Source: Perkinsus marinus ATCC 50983
Lineage: Eukaryota; Perkinsozoa; Perkinsida; Perkinsidae
Length of the DNA: 64,000 bases
Direction of reading: 5' to 3'
Assembly: GCF_000006405.1 (NCBI RefSeq)
Contig: NW_003211409.1
Coordinates: 657,901-721,900 of the forward strand
Shown piece by piece: positions 21,851 through 34,517 of the stretch (positions are counted from its first letter, which is position 1; each line of letters opens with the position of its first letter). Made by a program: the position numbers and the translations under genes. The notes below the pieces were generated by a model, which saw only the letters and a list, made by a program, of their open reading frames with translations, was not told where the DNA came from and searched no databases.

Positions 21851-22558
21851 TCAGAGGACTTGGGCAGCAAGGATAGAGCCAAACACAGCAAGCCCTCCAT
21901 TGACTAGACCAGTTGCACTGCTTGTAACAGGAGTAGTAGTAGTTTGCCCATTGTCGCCATGCCGATAGCCAGGATACTCGTCAGGAGACCCATTGTAGTC
22001 ACAGTCAGGGGCCACCTCCCAGCCAGTAGGAACATCCGATGGCAACACGAACCGGCCTTGTACAGCCTCATATTCCGAGCAATAACACGGTTTATTGGTT
22101 CCAGAACACTTGCGACCAGATGGTGGCTCCCAAACAAGGCAGTAGGACCCCACCTGCACTTTATCACAGTATTTCTCCCAACAGTCCATCAATACAATGG
22201 GGTCAGGGTATATACAAGTCGTCGTACTCGGTGGGTTGAACTGCGTATCCCGGCAGTATTTATAGGGACAGACGAACACAGTCGGCGTTTTGCTCGGTGC
22301 CCCTGTTGTAGTTGCCGTTGTAGGGGTGATAGAAGTCGTGACGTTGCGCGACGCTGTCGAGGTCAGTGGTGCACTCCCCGACATGGAGGGCGTTGTTGAG
22401 GAGGGAGATAACGTAGTAGATGCCGAACCAGGAGACTGACTCGTCACACTCGGGACGCCTGTATAGCTTCCAGTCGATCCCGAGTCTGGCGATAATCTCC
22501 TCGTGGCACTAACAGCAGCAAACCAGACATAGATCAGTAAGACTCCAACGCTCTTCAT
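21851..22558 (-). CDS. Cys-rich secreted or GPI-anchored protein 2
   Basis: A single frame of 235 codons starting MKSVGVLLIYVWFAAVSA, a clear signal peptide. A long Ser/Thr/Pro stalk follows, mucin-like and the longest of the three. The same ten-cysteine domain follows: CPYKYCRDTQFNPP, CIYPDPIVLMDCWEKYC, GSYCLVWEPPSGRKC and KPCYCSEY. It ends in a hydrophobic tail (GLVNGGLAVFGSILAAQVL), consistent with GPI anchoring. Cysteine spacing matches its neighbours while stalk sequence and length differ, which suggests the domain is under constraint and the stalk is free to vary. Function unknown. Confidence 0.8.
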   Translation of the reverse strand: MKSVGVLLIYVWFAAVSATRRLSPDSGSTGSYTGVPSVTSQSPGSASTTLSPSSTTPSMSGSAPLTSTASRNVTTSITPTTATTTGAPSKTPTVFVCPYKYCRDTQFNPPSTTTCIYPDPIVLMDCWEKYCDKVQVGSYCLVWEPPSGRKCSGTNKPCYCSEYEAVQGRFVLPSDVPTGWEVAPDCDYNGSPDEYPGYRHGDNGQTTTTPVTSSATGLVNGGLAVFGSILAAQVL

Positions 22559-23429
22559 AAGACAAACAGGAACAAGCAGGGAATGGAAAGTTCAGTACTC
22601 CTGCATGTCGGTGCACCCGAGAGCCTCATCCCCGTCGGGGACATAGCGTTGCACAATGCTGACCCAAGACCCGTGTTTTTGTGACAGTGGAGCTCTCAGA
22701 TCGACAATCATATTCAAACATTGGCAAGTTAGCAAGAAGAGGCCCGAACAGTGGCCGAGAATAGCAATGTCAATATCGCCAAGGAAATGTAACCTCGTTT
22801 CCTAAGCACTGATATTTTCATGTGTGAGTTTATAGACCTCAATTTCACAGCAAAGTTTTCTCTCCACATGAATCCACACGAATCCGCTCTATGTTACGTT
22901 GATAAATCCATTACACGATTGACGACCACTCCTTTCAACAACATCTCTATTCAAATACCCCAAACCATTAACACCGAACGGAATGAACTTGTGTTGATTC
23001 AACTCGGAAACAGAGGCTACATCACAAGAGCAGTAGTTGAGTGATAATAATAATCTACGACACAGAAACAAGTGGTAAATTTAGTCATATACACAAACCT
23101 TGAAACCTCTTTCCTGATCCGCAAAGACAGGAGCTCACCGCCGCTTACATTGACCAACCAGAAGTGGACTCGGGTGAACAAAACACCTTAGCAGTATTTG
23201 ATACCCTGTTAGTCTTTTCCTCACGACGAGATGCTTCTGAGTTCGTCGAGGAAGATAATGATGGTGATAATGCTTCTATCTTTACACATTCGGAGACAGG
23301 CATGAAGTAGTGTTATACAAAACACTTGGAATATAGTCGCAGAACACCGTATAGTAACTAGAATAACAGACATACATACTACTGTCAATTGATAGTAGCA
23401 GTACATAACTAGGAGAAACCGATAATACT

Positions 23430-24098
23430 TCAGAGAACGTTACCAATAACGAAGGTTCCGAGGGCCGCGCCACCTGCAACTGAAACCGCGGTTCTAATGC
23501 TGCTAGAGGCAGGAACGACCGGGGGAGGAGCCGGAGCCCTAGTAGTGCCAGTGGCTCCCTCATACACACATTGCTGAGCCGCTGACCATCCATCAGGCAT
23601 TTGATCGGGATAGTAGTGTTTCACAGTCTCCGTCTGATAATCCGAACAATAGCACTTCTTCATACCACCATGGCACACACGACCGCTATCAGCCTCCCAG
23701 ACGAGGCAGTATCCACCAGGCTCAATCTGAGCACAGTAGTCCTCCCAGCAGTCCATCAGTGTGACTGGGTCGGGCGTAATGCACGTGTTGTTACCAGGAT
23801 TGAACTGATAGTCGAGACACCAACCAGTAGGGCATGCAGGAACTTCACCAGCAGGCACAGGTGTCGTACCAGTCTGAGTACCGTTGTTGTCACCACCAGT
23901 AGTGCCATTGGAGAGCGAGGACGTAGGACCATTAGGGGAGCTTCCTTGCGACGGAGCAGTAGTCACAGCAGGACCAGATGGCGCCGCGCTGCTGTTGCCA
24001 GCAGATGTCGTTACGACAGTACTGTTGTCAGCAGCAGCAGCCCCAGAAAGGGCGATCAAGTACACGGTACTTACAGCGAGTGATTTGAAGAGCTGCAT
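23430..24098 (-). CDS. Cys-rich secreted or GPI-anchored protein 3
   Basis: A single frame of 222 codons from MQLFKSLAVSTVYLIALSG, a signal peptide. The frame is open further upstream, but this is the start that places the signal peptide first. A Ser/Thr/Gly-rich stalk with several NxT/NxS sequons precedes the conserved domain: CPTGWCLDYQFNPG, CITPDPVTLMDCWEDYC, GGYCLVWEADSGRVC and KKCYCSDY. The C-terminal hydrophobic tail (TAVSVAGGAALGTFVIGNVL) suggests a GPI anchor. It is the third member of a same-strand array. Downstream on the same strand is BOP1, an unrelated gene. Confidence 0.8.
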   Translation of the reverse strand: MQLFKSLAVSTVYLIALSGAAAADNSTVVTTSAGNSSAAPSGPAVTTAPSQGSSPNGPTSSLSNGTTGGDNNGTQTGTTPVPAGEVPACPTGWCLDYQFNPGNNTCITPDPVTLMDCWEDYCAQIEPGGYCLVWEADSGRVCHGGMKKCYCSDYQTETVKHYYPDQMPDGWSAAQQCVYEGATGTTRAPAPPPVVPASSSIRTAVSVAGGAALGTFVIGNVL

Positions 24099-24361
24099 GA
24101 ATAGAAACACGAAGGGAAAGTAGTAACTTCGAGAAATACTATTCGTCTCCAGCACACAAGGGGTAGCTAGAGCTTCGTCACTGCTAGCACGCAATCTCAA
24201 CTTCTTCCCATAACAGACTACAACATTCCTGTAGTAAAGGCAACAACACCAATAAACACAAATCCCCACGAAGACTAATAATAACGTGTAATGTTGGTAG
24301 AGAAACGTTTGGACAGTTCTTAAAGTACATTTTAGTGAGAGCCACAGTAAACCACTTCAGC

Positions 24362-27300
24362 TCAAACCCACAGCTGAACACGGCCATCTCCCATCGTGAG
24401 GAGGACCCAAGGTTGATGAGGGTGCCACGAACAAGATAGGATTCTGCCACCATCCTTAGGGCGTAGCTTCTTCACTGGCACTACCAGCGGATTCGACATA
24501 GCATCATTGTACCTTCAAACGACAAAGCAGTAACACAAAAAAGGGGACAACGGCGACACAATTCCGATTCGGTAGGGTCATGCATGCTGCTGACTTACAC
24601 CTTCGCGTGGAATATATGAGCACTGCCATCATCAGAACAAGTCGCCATCAGAGGGAGCCTCCCAGCGGCCAAAGGATGAAACTCAACATCCCGTACCACT
24701 CGCTTGTGGTACCTACCATGAGAACAGTGTGATAAAGAACATCACGGGAGGCCTACCGCCAGGTCTTCCAAGGCTTGTTGCCAAGCTCGTTATCGAACCA
24801 ACACAGCCTTCGGTCCTGACTAACTATGGTCAAGTGCTCACCAGTACCAGGGAAGACCGAAATAGCCATGATATGCTGCGCCCCCGAGACATAGGTGCGC
24901 ACCAGTGACTGAGCTTTCAAGTCACATAACCGAACCTGATAATAACGTGAATAACACCTGTGAGTGAAATCAAATCTGCACGCGAACACATCGCCATCTC
25001 GAATGTGCACGCGTGCACAAACTCCACAATTTCCAACTCACATTCTTCTGAGTGCAGATATAAAACTGCGGTTTTCGTGGGTGGAAAGTCGATGCCTGTA
25101 TCTTCCCTCCCTTCGACTTGCTAAACGGTCGGATAGTCTTCTGGGACCTCAGGTTATGTATCACACATTGAGACCTCACTTGGACAGCATTGGGCGCCAC
25201 ATGTGATAAATACCATCCTACATAAACCACTCAGTGTTGCATAAAGTATAACCCCAACCTACCCCTGGGATGCCACGTTAGCTTAGTGATATCAGCACGC
25301 TCATCAGCCCTAATCAGAAGCCCCTCGAAACCCGGCGCATCAGTGACTGCCTCCCAATCCCTGACAATCAACAATAACCAACCCCGCAAGAACCACCACC
25401 CCGAGCTCACCCATCCTCGACCGGTGCTAGAAGCTCCACACTAGCGTTGGATCGTCTTGACTCGGACTCCTCATCACCGGGAGCATCTTCAGCTTCCTCT
25501 TCCTCCTCCTCTGCCGCCGGCGCTGCCTTCACACACTGCGGCCTGATAGATCGAATGAAGCCATGAAATATACTCCACTACTACACGATTACCGCAGTAG
25601 CTCTACCGTTCCATTGTTAGTGCCCACAGCCAAGATGTCGGAGTATTTAGGATGCCACGCCACACACAGTGGTGACACGTCGACCTCAGCCTCAACCACT
25701 GAAGAAAAAGGACTTCCTCGACGATCCACACCAAAACGTCGTCATCATTCGTCATGAAAACTCCAAACTTTCCCAACCACCCACACTACACTCTGCATTG
25801 TCATTCTTCTGCTTCACCACAGCCTTATTCGGACCCCTGTGCAAGAGGCAGCATCCACTCAGTGTGTCCCATAGCCTCAAACCATCAGCAGCGCACGTCG
25901 CCAACAGTTCCCCACTGAACAGGGCAGGACGTAATTTCCCAAAGGCGTGGTATGTAATGACATCTCACGTGACATTGAAGCTGCTATCAGTGACCTTTTC
26001 ACTGTGGCCCTTGAAATCGACCCCCACAGTAGTCGGGAAAGGTCGGAGGTCGGAGGGCGAGGGCAATTGCGGCAACAACGACAACGGATCTGATCATAGC
26101 GTATCAACCCGTAAAAAGGTCGCGCCAGCATACCAACGTTCATCTTCTTTTTCACTACTCGAGGGCAAAGATAGAGGTCAAGGCATCGCTCGAACCGCTC
26201 TTTGAGGAAGTCTCGATAGAAGGGAACATGCCGTAAACATGCGAACTTCTGCGGCATGTAGTTCTGCTTCCTTATGCTATCATCACCAGCCTCCCATTCA
26301 GCCTTCTCCGCCTATCACAGTGAGCATAGGTCAAAGTCACACGGTGAGTCCTTACGTCATCAAAGAGGTACTCCTCAGGAGGGTTATAACTCTCACCATG
26401 AGTAGGCAAGGCCTGTTTCGGTGCCGGTATTGGCGCTGGGCCTAAGACGGATTTGCGAAAACTCCGACTAAGTGAAATGCGAGTAAATTACCCTTCAGCT
26501 TTCTACCCTCATCTCCCTCTTCCTCGTCAGCCCAAGCGTCAAACACTTCCTCCTGAGACCGCGGCACGAAATTAGATTTACTCAAGGAGTGGTATGAATT
26601 TACTTCCTCCTCCTTTCCAGGCTTCTCCTCCTTAGGCTTGATGATACCAGCCCTTATCAGCTTTATCAACCTCTTGACCGTCCGAGCCTCGTCCTGGTCT
26701 GGCATGAAGGACTTCTTCGACGGGTAACGGGTTCTCAGCGGATGAATCTTGTCCTCGATGCGATCTTCGTACTCGACCTGTCATCATAAACTCGTAAATG
26801 CGACAGCAGCAGCCTCAAGAGCGGAAAATATTAATGGTTTCTCAGCTGAGCGCGGGAAATTCAGGTAGAAGTGTACAGAAACCAACAAGGATTTCCCGAA
26901 ATCTCCAAACATTTTTTATATTGTCACCAACACACATAGATGGACATGTGCATATTCCCCCCCACTGAGCAGCCCTATGAGCCTACCTGGAATTCCTCAT
27001 CCTCATCACCGTCGCCACGACCAGTAGGGAAGAAGCCCTTCCGTATGCGTCTGAGGCAAGTCTAGCACAATATAGGTCGGTTAGCACTCACTGTATTATT
27101 CTAAGGTCGGTGTCGGTGAGTTTGATTTCCCTGTCATTCTTGATGTCAGTGATGGTACGCCAGGCATCCGGATCCTCGGCCTGATCATCAACACGCCCTC
27201 CCCCTCTACTTATATGAGTTGATTCACAATCCTGTAATGATCTTAGATAATTGAAGCATGTTATAAATCATAATATAGTCGAAAAATATAATTATAAAGG

Positions 27301-27841
27301 GTATGTTGGTAATAGGGATCGCCAACGTGATCACACTACCGCTCTGAGTAAAGTGTCTATCTCGGAAGTCTTCACAGTGCGGGCAATTTTTTTGCCAGAA
27401 ATATCATAGCCGATGTGGTCGTGGTTGTCGAGATACCATTTCAAGGGCACTTTACCAATACGGTTGCGAGTGTACCTAATACGCAGTCTGCCACCGTTCT
27501 CTATGTGCGATCGCTCACTCATCATCCGAGTCGTCCGAGTCGTAGTCGTCATCGTCAGTTTCGGAAGATTCCTCCTCCCTGAAAATGGTATCAAAATCCA
27601 CGACAAATCGAATCAGCAAGTCCACTAAGCCAGTCTGACTTCACCCTGGTCATGCCCCCAACTACTACCCCTCATCATCATCGGTACTGCCATGCGTACT
27701 TGCATTATCAACAACGTCCTCGCCAATCTCGAAGCCGGGAAGTGCCTTAGAGTCTTCGATCTCTTGCAGGGCCGCATCCTCCTCATTGACAGGCTTGGAA
27801 GCCTCGGCCAACACTTGGCGAGTCTTCTTTGCAGAAGGCAT
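24362..27841 (-). CDS. BOP1: BOP1/Erb1 ribosome biogenesis WD40 protein
   Basis: A multi-exon gene, start at 27841 ([20 protein letters not shown]), stop at 24362-24364. BOP1 forms the PeBoW complex with Pes1 and WDR12 and is needed for 27S/32S pre-rRNA processing to the 60S subunit. An acidic N-terminus ([13 protein letters not shown]) leads into the BOP1NT domain: [28 protein letters not shown], then [20 protein letters not shown] and [10 protein letters not shown]. The WD40 part shows [49 protein letters not shown] and the last blade [20 protein letters not shown]. Introns are mostly about 50 nt; one of 208 nt (26779-26986) carries a miniature hAT-like element. The start faces the P4-ATPase start across 148 bp. 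Confidence 0.95.
26817..26967. mobile_element. Miniature hAT-like element in a BOP1 intron
   Basis: A 151-bp insert ending CCCCCCCACTG, flanked by AGCAGCCT (26809-26816) and AGCAGCCC (26968-26975), a 7-of-8 target duplication. Its left end (CAAGAGCGGAAAATATT) is decayed compared with CAGTGTTGGAATAT in sister copies. The internal string ATATTGTCACCAACACA is shared. Without it the intron would be 49 nt. Confidence 0.75.
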
Positions 27842-27989
27842 GGCAAAGGGACTGGGACGACGACGTGACTTGTCACAAATTCGGAACGATAACGATTATG
27901 CAAAAGTGCGCGAAAAAAACCTATATCGGAATTTTTCATATAAACGGCGATGTTATCTCCCATTATAGTCACCAATCAGTGTTTTTCCT
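27842..27989. promoter_or_regulatory. Compact bidirectional promoter, BOP1 / P4-ATPase
   Basis: Only 148 bp separate the divergent start codons at 27841 (minus) and 27990 (plus). All upstream control signals of both genes must lie here or inside the genes. No TATA box or factor site stands out. Confidence 0.6.
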
Positions 27990-30900
27990 ATGTCCGGCCC
28001 CTTTCCCCATACGGACGATGTTGTGGACATCTCGAACGCAAAAATATCTTCCATCGACTTGGCCACCGGCAATCGGACCATTTATGCCAAAGCTGCTGAG
28101 GAAACAAGATTAGACTTTCCAGCGAATACAGTCAGAAATTCCAAGTAGAATTGACAGGACCACATGTGTGGGGGAATGAACGTATCTTTGAGTTTAGATA
28201 CCAATGGTGGAGTTTTCTTCCGGCTGCGTTGTACCTGCAATTTCGGCAAGCTATAAATTTCTATTTCCTAGTCATCATAGTGTTACGCAGCATACCTAGT
28301 CTGAGCTCACTAAGGCCCGTGTCTGACGCTATGGCACTGTTCTTTGTAAGCCACCGAGGTCAACCTTAGAAACGTCGGTTACTTCAGGTGGTGTCGGTAT
28401 CAGTATTACGAGAAGGGTTGGAGGACTATCACGTCCATAGGGAAGACGCTAGGGTCAATAGCACACCTTGCTTTGCTAGGAGGAGGGATTTCGACAGTAC
28501 TTGCCGGTCCTAGATGAACCTACATTTCCATGGCGTATCTCAGGCGACCCTGAGGAAGATACATGGGAGGTCATTAAGTGGATGGACGTGCAAGTAGGAA
28601 AATCTTCGCAGTGCGTAGGTCAAGATCGGCGACATCTTAGGTCGGTGACATCCTCCTTGTTTATTGCGATGAGGCGGTACCTGCTGATATGGTCGTGCTG
28701 GGTAGTAGTAGGGATGGCGAGCTCAATGTAAGTCCGATTAACGACGAATTCGGGCCACACCAATGTCCGGGTGGCAGATCGAAACCGCATCGTTGGACGG
28801 CGAAACGACGTTGAAGCCTAAGTTCTCCGCTTCTACGGCGCTCGAGTCGCATCGCGAGAGGATAAGGAGGTATGCCAGCCTGGTGGGTAAGACAGGTAGT
28901 GGTGTATTGCCTTAGGCATACGACTACAACGATAGCTGAGCCTCCTTCACCATCGCTGGGCAAGAGGCTAGATGACGGCGCGGTTGTTACTTGTGGTGCG
29001 CCTGTTGGCAGTCTGGACGTCTTCCATGGTGTTCTCAAGATGCGTGAGGACGGCGCTCCGGTAGTAGTGGTGGAGGGAAATCTGTTGTAGGGCGTCGAAA
29101 AAAATTCACGAATTTCCTAACTTTTTTGAGAAACTTTGTGTTTTTTTCCAGAGTTTGTTATTTTCAAGGATTTCAGATACCGTTATCGGCCGACAACTTG
29201 GTCCCTCGTGAGGCCATTTTGAGGAATGCCGAATGGATATACGGCATGGCAGTGTAGGAAGCCTTTCCTGGGAATCATCCAGAAACCTATAATTTTTTCG
29301 GAGGGAAAACTAATTTTGAAGTTTCCACATGGTTAGGAACCCATTCTCCAATCAGTTTTCCATGTTGATATCATCACGTTAGAAACCTCTGGGAAACGTA
29401 ATTTTTTCGAAGCCGGATAGGTATCTGGGCCTCCTGTAAACCCCAAATAGGTATACCGGACCGGACACTAAAGTGATGGTAGGACAGAACACTCCAGTGG
29501 CTAAGGTCAGCAAAGTACAGAGGAAATTGGTCCAGATGGTGAGTATGAGTATCATGACATGTGTTAAGGAAGCGTTATAGGTTCTTATAGTACTGGGCAT
29601 TCAAATGGTGATGTGTTTGAGCATGGGCATCGGCAGCTCTATGTCGTCCTTGGGTAGATCTAGTTCGACAATTCCCTGGTATATTGCGGGATATTCTTCA
29701 GTGTCAACGGTAATACGTGAAGTGGCCTCTGTAACGAGAATTGGCATTTCTTATAGGCAGTCGATTTCATCATAACGGTCGTGTCTTATATCCCTATACT
29801 GCAGTCTTTGGTGCCGCTATCACTGATGGTCACTTTGGAGATGGTCCGGTTATTGCAGAGTTATTTTATAGAGTAGTGATGGCTCTGTGTTGGAGGGTAG
29901 GAGTGCCGATGGGCTCAGATACGACACTAGGATGCGGTATATGGGCAGAAGTGCGGTTTGCCGTACTACTACTATCAACGAGGATTTAGGCCAAATTGGG
30001 TATATATTCTCGGACAAGACAGGGACTTTGACGGCTAATGAGCTCCGTTTACGTGCCGTAACAGTTGGTCATGTGCATTACGGAGGGCCGGTCGGCTCCC
30101 CTGGAGGAGGCAGTCGCCAAGCCAAGGATAGTCAGGAGTTTGCTGGCCTAGGTGGTGAAGATGACGATGAGGAAGGTGGTGGTCATATCGTCCTTACTTG
30201 CAATAACGAAGTTTGTATATTTCAGGGGAGGCCTGTCCGCCGGCACGGTTCGATCGGTCCCTTTTTATGAAGCACTTGCGGGATACGACAGATGCCAATC
30301 CCGTAGGGCTGGATGCAGGGGCAGGAGTGAAGATGGAATCTCAGAGGGACATATTACGTCAATTTGCTAGCCTTATGGCCACGTGTCATTCTGTTGCACC
30401 CGAGTAAGGAACGTTTTCACCCGTGTTACTCCGTCCGTTGGGGTAACGATATGTCCTGGTCAGTTTCGGTACTGCAGCTGTAGCCAGAAGTGCCAGGATG
30501 AGTATGAGTGTGAGGCACGGGTCGCAGCGGCGCTCTGTGGTGGCGAGTAGGCCTGAGGGGTGGACGCCGAAGTATGCTGGAGAAAGCCCCGATGAATGCT
30601 GCCTGGTGGAAGCCGCTGCACTTTGCCTTGGGTACTACGGCAGTAGGGGAGTTGGTTTAGTATTGTGATAATAGGTATAAGCTGATTGAGAGGGAGCAGG
30701 CTCGTTTGGTCGTGGAGGTTGATGATATGACTGTCGGACTCAGCCGAGAGGAATGGCGTGTACAGGGGACGATACCCTTTACTAATGAGAGGAAGAGGAG
30801 TACTGTTATATTGGAGCCACCAGGGGATGATAATGATGTAGTATCATGCGTTTGAGATTGGTGTGGTATGAGAGTCGCCAACTTGACGGTATCAGGTACT

Positions 30901-33900
30901 GTATGTGTACACTAAGGGGGCAGATGATGTTATGCTGCCACGACTAAGCGACCAACAAACTGGATGCCAGGGGGTGACTGCATCTGTGGTGGCCGCCGTG
31001 AACAGGTGACACTGCGTAGTGTTGTGGGTTTGAAAAAGGTTGTGGTCAGATATAGTCTCGAGGGATTCCGTACGCTCATATTTGCGATGAAGGGAATATT
31101 AAAGGAACAATGGCATGAATATAAGAAAAGGGTAAGAAGCTTCGTCGGGCGCAGCGAGGGGGGGAATTGATGGGCTTTTAGATGAACGATATAGCACTCA
31201 TGGAGCCTGGTAGTGTTAAGGAGAGTCTACTCGAGGCGATATATGAAGAGGTAGAATCGGAGTTAATACCATTAGGATGTACCGGGATGGAGGACAGACT
31301 GCAGGAGCATGTAGGTGTATTTCGTGATTCTTGGGATCGGCGATTAAGGCTGTGAAGGAATCAATGACTTTACGCGTTCTATGATAGAATACGCTTTTCT
31401 CATGTCATTTTGGCTACAACGGAGTTTCACCCGTGATATGAAAAACACTAGCGAAAAACACATTTCACGACTATTGCAGGGCGTGAATATCGCGTTTTTC
31501 ACGGAGGTTTACGCCACTTCACGTAAAACGGGTGAAACCTCAATGTAGAAGGGTGGATAACTCACATTTGTTGGGGAACTGTGCTCAGGTTCCGGAGGCT
31601 ATTGTGAAGCTGAAGGGAGGCGGTATAAGGGTATGCATGATTACTGGTGATAAGCTTGGCACGGCAATTGAGATCGCCAAGACTTGCGGCTTGGTGAAGG
31701 AGACGGCCATGAAGTGGCAGAGGGATGGTATGTGTTTGGGGTCGAAGGCTATGGGCAGGCAATCGCTGGTGATCTTTGATTTTGAGGACCCTGTGGAGTC
31801 TTGGGGGCAGCTCAAGAGGGTCGCAGATGAGCTCGTAGGGGGGAGGGATGATTATGGTTGGAGTATCCTGGATGCTGGTAGGCTGGGATGGAGGAAACGC
31901 AGAAGAGTGATATGGACTTCGCCATAGTCATCAGCGGCAGGAGCCTGGGGCACGTGTTAGATGATATATACGCTGAGGAGAGGGCTGTTGAAGGAGGTAG
32001 TAATTTTGGTATGTTGTTGGAAAAATAGACAGTGTGTGGGTTGCATTAATAGAGAATGCCTGTTGTATGATCCGGTCTGGAAATAGATTTTGACAATATT
32101 GAGAATATCCAATACTTCGTCGTTTCAAGTTGGATTGGTTGATGAGGATTTGACGTTTCAGATGACGTCCTGGTGGAGAGTCTGACGTGCCTTCTTATGG
32201 AGCGTGTGGGGGTGGTAGTGTGTCGAGCTACTAACGATCAGAAGAGCAAGTGGTAGTGGGAGGGAGGCGGATGATGATAGGAAGTCTACCTTTAGACTAC
32301 ACTATATGACTGTTCATCGTGAAGGGCGTAATACTCCGTGAAAAAGCCGATATTCGTGCTATGCAGTAGTCGTAAAATACATTTGTCAGTTTTGCTCTTC
32401 ATAAGACGCATATAGAAGGTTCACCCGTTGTTATAGTTGTATATGTTCTGTTGCCGATAACGCAATTGTTTTTCACGAAGTGAATTGTATAATATGTTTT
32501 TCACTAGTGTTTTAATATTACAGATGAAACTCTACAATATTATGGCATCATCGTCATTAACAACGTATATTTATATATAGCATCCACTACCCGGAGTGTG
32601 GTATGTTTAGGTGTCATTAGTCATGGATAGGGTAGGGAGCAAAGGAGCCCTTTGTCTGGCTATAGGGGATGGGGCCAACGACGTACCCATGCTCAACAAA
32701 GCTCATGTCGGGATAGGTAGTAGTAGTGGGTAGTGGGCTGATGTGATGGTTGTTACCTCAGCTGTATTTGGAAAGGAGGGCACTGCGGCAGTCCAGAATG
32801 CTGATTTTGCCATACCACAATTCTGGCATATCACCAGGCTGTTGTTGGTCCATGGGCGATGCTGTTATTTGCGAATATCTAAACTGGTCGGTCAGTGGAC
32901 TCGTATGGGTTGGTTGTTGTTGGTGATGTTCTGTGTAGGTGCTTTACTTCTTTTTCAAGAATATGGTGGTGACAGTGCCTCAGTGGTTGTATGGTATGGC
33001 GAATGGTTACAGCGGAGCGACGCTTTTCGATGAGTATTATCTTACGTTTTTCAACCTCATATTTACCAGTATTGCACCTTTCCTATTAGGAGTAGTAAAA
33101 GTTATCGGGAGAATCTTTTACGTGTTTCTGCCTCAGGTTTTCGATCGGGATGCTTCCCCGGAGTTTGACAAACTTTACGATCTTCCACATGTGTCTGCTG
33201 AAGTGATAAGGAAAGGTTATCCGAAGCTGTAGGTTGTTGATCTAATTCGCTCGTAGTAGTTGACTATGATGTTTTTAGATATTATACGGGCCGGCTAGAT
33301 AGGATGTTCAGTCGGGAAACGATAGTCCTCAGTTGCGCTGTGGCATTTACTTGTGGGTTTATATGTTATGAAGGAGCTGTACTCTTGGTAGGAGCTCACG
33401 AGGCAGCAGTTGGAGGCCTCTGGTGAGAGAATTTGTCGCGCGCCATGAAATTACTTAAATCAGGTTGACATCAGTCCTATGTTACTCGGCAGTGATCTTC
33501 CTGGACCTCGCGGTGTTGTTGGTGATAGCTGAGGAAATCAATCTACCCTTGGCCGCCTCTATAGCGCTGTCGCTCGCCCTTTACATAGTGTGGTAAGTCA
33601 GCAGCGTGGTGGCGATTATCGAATTTCCCTTGAGAAGAGCTATTGATTCTTGTTTCCCTATCACCCTGGTACATGCCTACTGAACCCTCTCACAAAATAA
33701 TAGAACATACATTATTTTCGATTTCTCTGTTATTACTGCGACTCAGGTTGTGAGATTTCGTGTGTGAGGGTATCACTTATGTAGGAACAAAAATATATCA
33801 GAGTCGTATCATTATTCGCTCGCCTTAGTAAAATTTCTGAAACGGTCAATTCTTCCGCGCTTCCAAAAAAATAGAACCCACCAAGGTTATCTTAAATCTT

Positions 33901-34517
33901 CATATTATTACAGTTCGGATCTGTCAGGCTGAAGGTGTATTCGTTCGACCCAGGCTCAAGAGTGGCTTATCTGAGTTCCTATGTCATGGGCATGCCTTCC
34001 TTCTACCTCTCTGCAGTGTTCTCGGCCCTATTGAGTGTGCTTATACCGGTTGGTATTGGTGGTTGGTATAAACGACATGCATCTTCGTTGAGGGTAACAT
34101 GGCAGCTGGCACGCAGCAGGCCTGCGGTGAGTCGGGCTACAGTGTCGGTCTCAACTCGCCCACTGTCGATGTGAATTCTGATCGTGCTTGTATGTTTCGG
34201 AATAGGGCATAGTAGTATGGGAAAATATGCACATGTGTTGGTAACGAAATGATAATTTCGAGGAATTTAACTTCTATAGTTAGTGTGGAAACCCCCAAGT
34301 TCAGTTGAGTAAAGCGAACATATATTTCACCACAGGGTCATGATGCTAGTCTCACTGCAAGTAGTGTTAATGTGAAGTATTGGTTCAGGTGAAGCGGGCA
34401 CACGTTATTGCGGAAAAGCGGGAGGCTGTAGTGAGTAACGCTGGAGGAGTATCGACGGCAGATCTGCTATCGGATGATGCTGGAGAAGAAGATGATGAAA
34501 GAGTGGTAGACGTTTGA
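27990..34517 (+). CDS. P4-type ATPase, phospholipid flippase
   Basis: A gene of many exons on the plus strand. P4-ATPases move aminophospholipids from the outer to the inner leaflet, often with a CDC50 partner. Recognisable pieces in order: KYQWWSFLPAALYLQFRQAI and TM1; VGDILLVYCDEAVPADMVVL; ETASLDGETTLKPK (family DGET); AILRNAEWIYGMAVYTGPDT; the TM4 motif LVPLSLMVTLEMV; INEDLGQIGYIFSDKTGTLT with the phosphorylated Asp; KLKGGGIRVCMITGDKLGTA; the hinge AIGDGANDVPMLNKAHVGIG; DFAIPQFWHITRLLLVHGR; GYSGATLFDEYYLTFFNL. It ends EEDDERVVDV. Introns vary in size more than elsewhere, and several hold repeats (31421-31541, 32310-32390, 34200-34340, 29270-29390). Exons in 30400-31530 and 33250-33930 were not all resolved. 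Confidence 0.88.
29270..29390. repeat. Single copy of the unit later tandemly amplified at 35.4 kb
   Basis: The region GGTTAGGAACCCATTCTCCAATCAGTTTTCCATG... and its left flank (AATCATCCAGAAAC) match the left part and first unit of the 49-bp array in the COPZ intron. It lies in a P4-ATPase intron. Confidence 0.65.
31421..31541. mobile_element. Miniature inverted-repeat element, family 2 (copy a)
   Basis: A 121-bp element with ends GGAGTTTCACCCG and CGGGTGAAACCTC, a near-perfect 13-bp inverted repeat, and internal GAAAAACAC / GTTTTTCAC strings. Related copies lie at 36215-36328 (opposite orientation), 61972-62081 and, partially, 32310-32390. It sits in a P4-ATPase intron. Confidence 0.75.
32310..32390. 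mobile_element. Family-2 miniature element, partial copy
   Basis: The string GTAATACTCCGTGAAAAA...GCTATGCAGTAGTCG matches the internal part of the copy at 36215-36328. The left and right ends are not recognisable. It lies in a P4-ATPase intron. Confidence 0.55.
33423..33463 (+). repeat. 41-nt intron made almost wholly of the TGGCGCGCG palindrome
   Basis: The intron GTGAGAGAATTTG...TTAAATCAG contains, in reverse orientation, the motif found at 34663-34684, 41527-41550, 51023-51042 and 57112-57134 (core AATTTCATGGCGCGCGAAATT). Here the motif takes up most of the intron of the P4-ATPase gene. Confidence 0.55.
34200..34340. repeat. Repeat related to the hAT-like miniature family
   Basis: It begins AGTATGGGAAAATATGCACATG and ends CATATATTTCACCACAG, and shares GCGAACATATAT and the GGGAAAATATGC start with 56750-56890. 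The CCACAG end may serve as splice acceptor of the last P4-ATPase intron. Confidence 0.45.
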
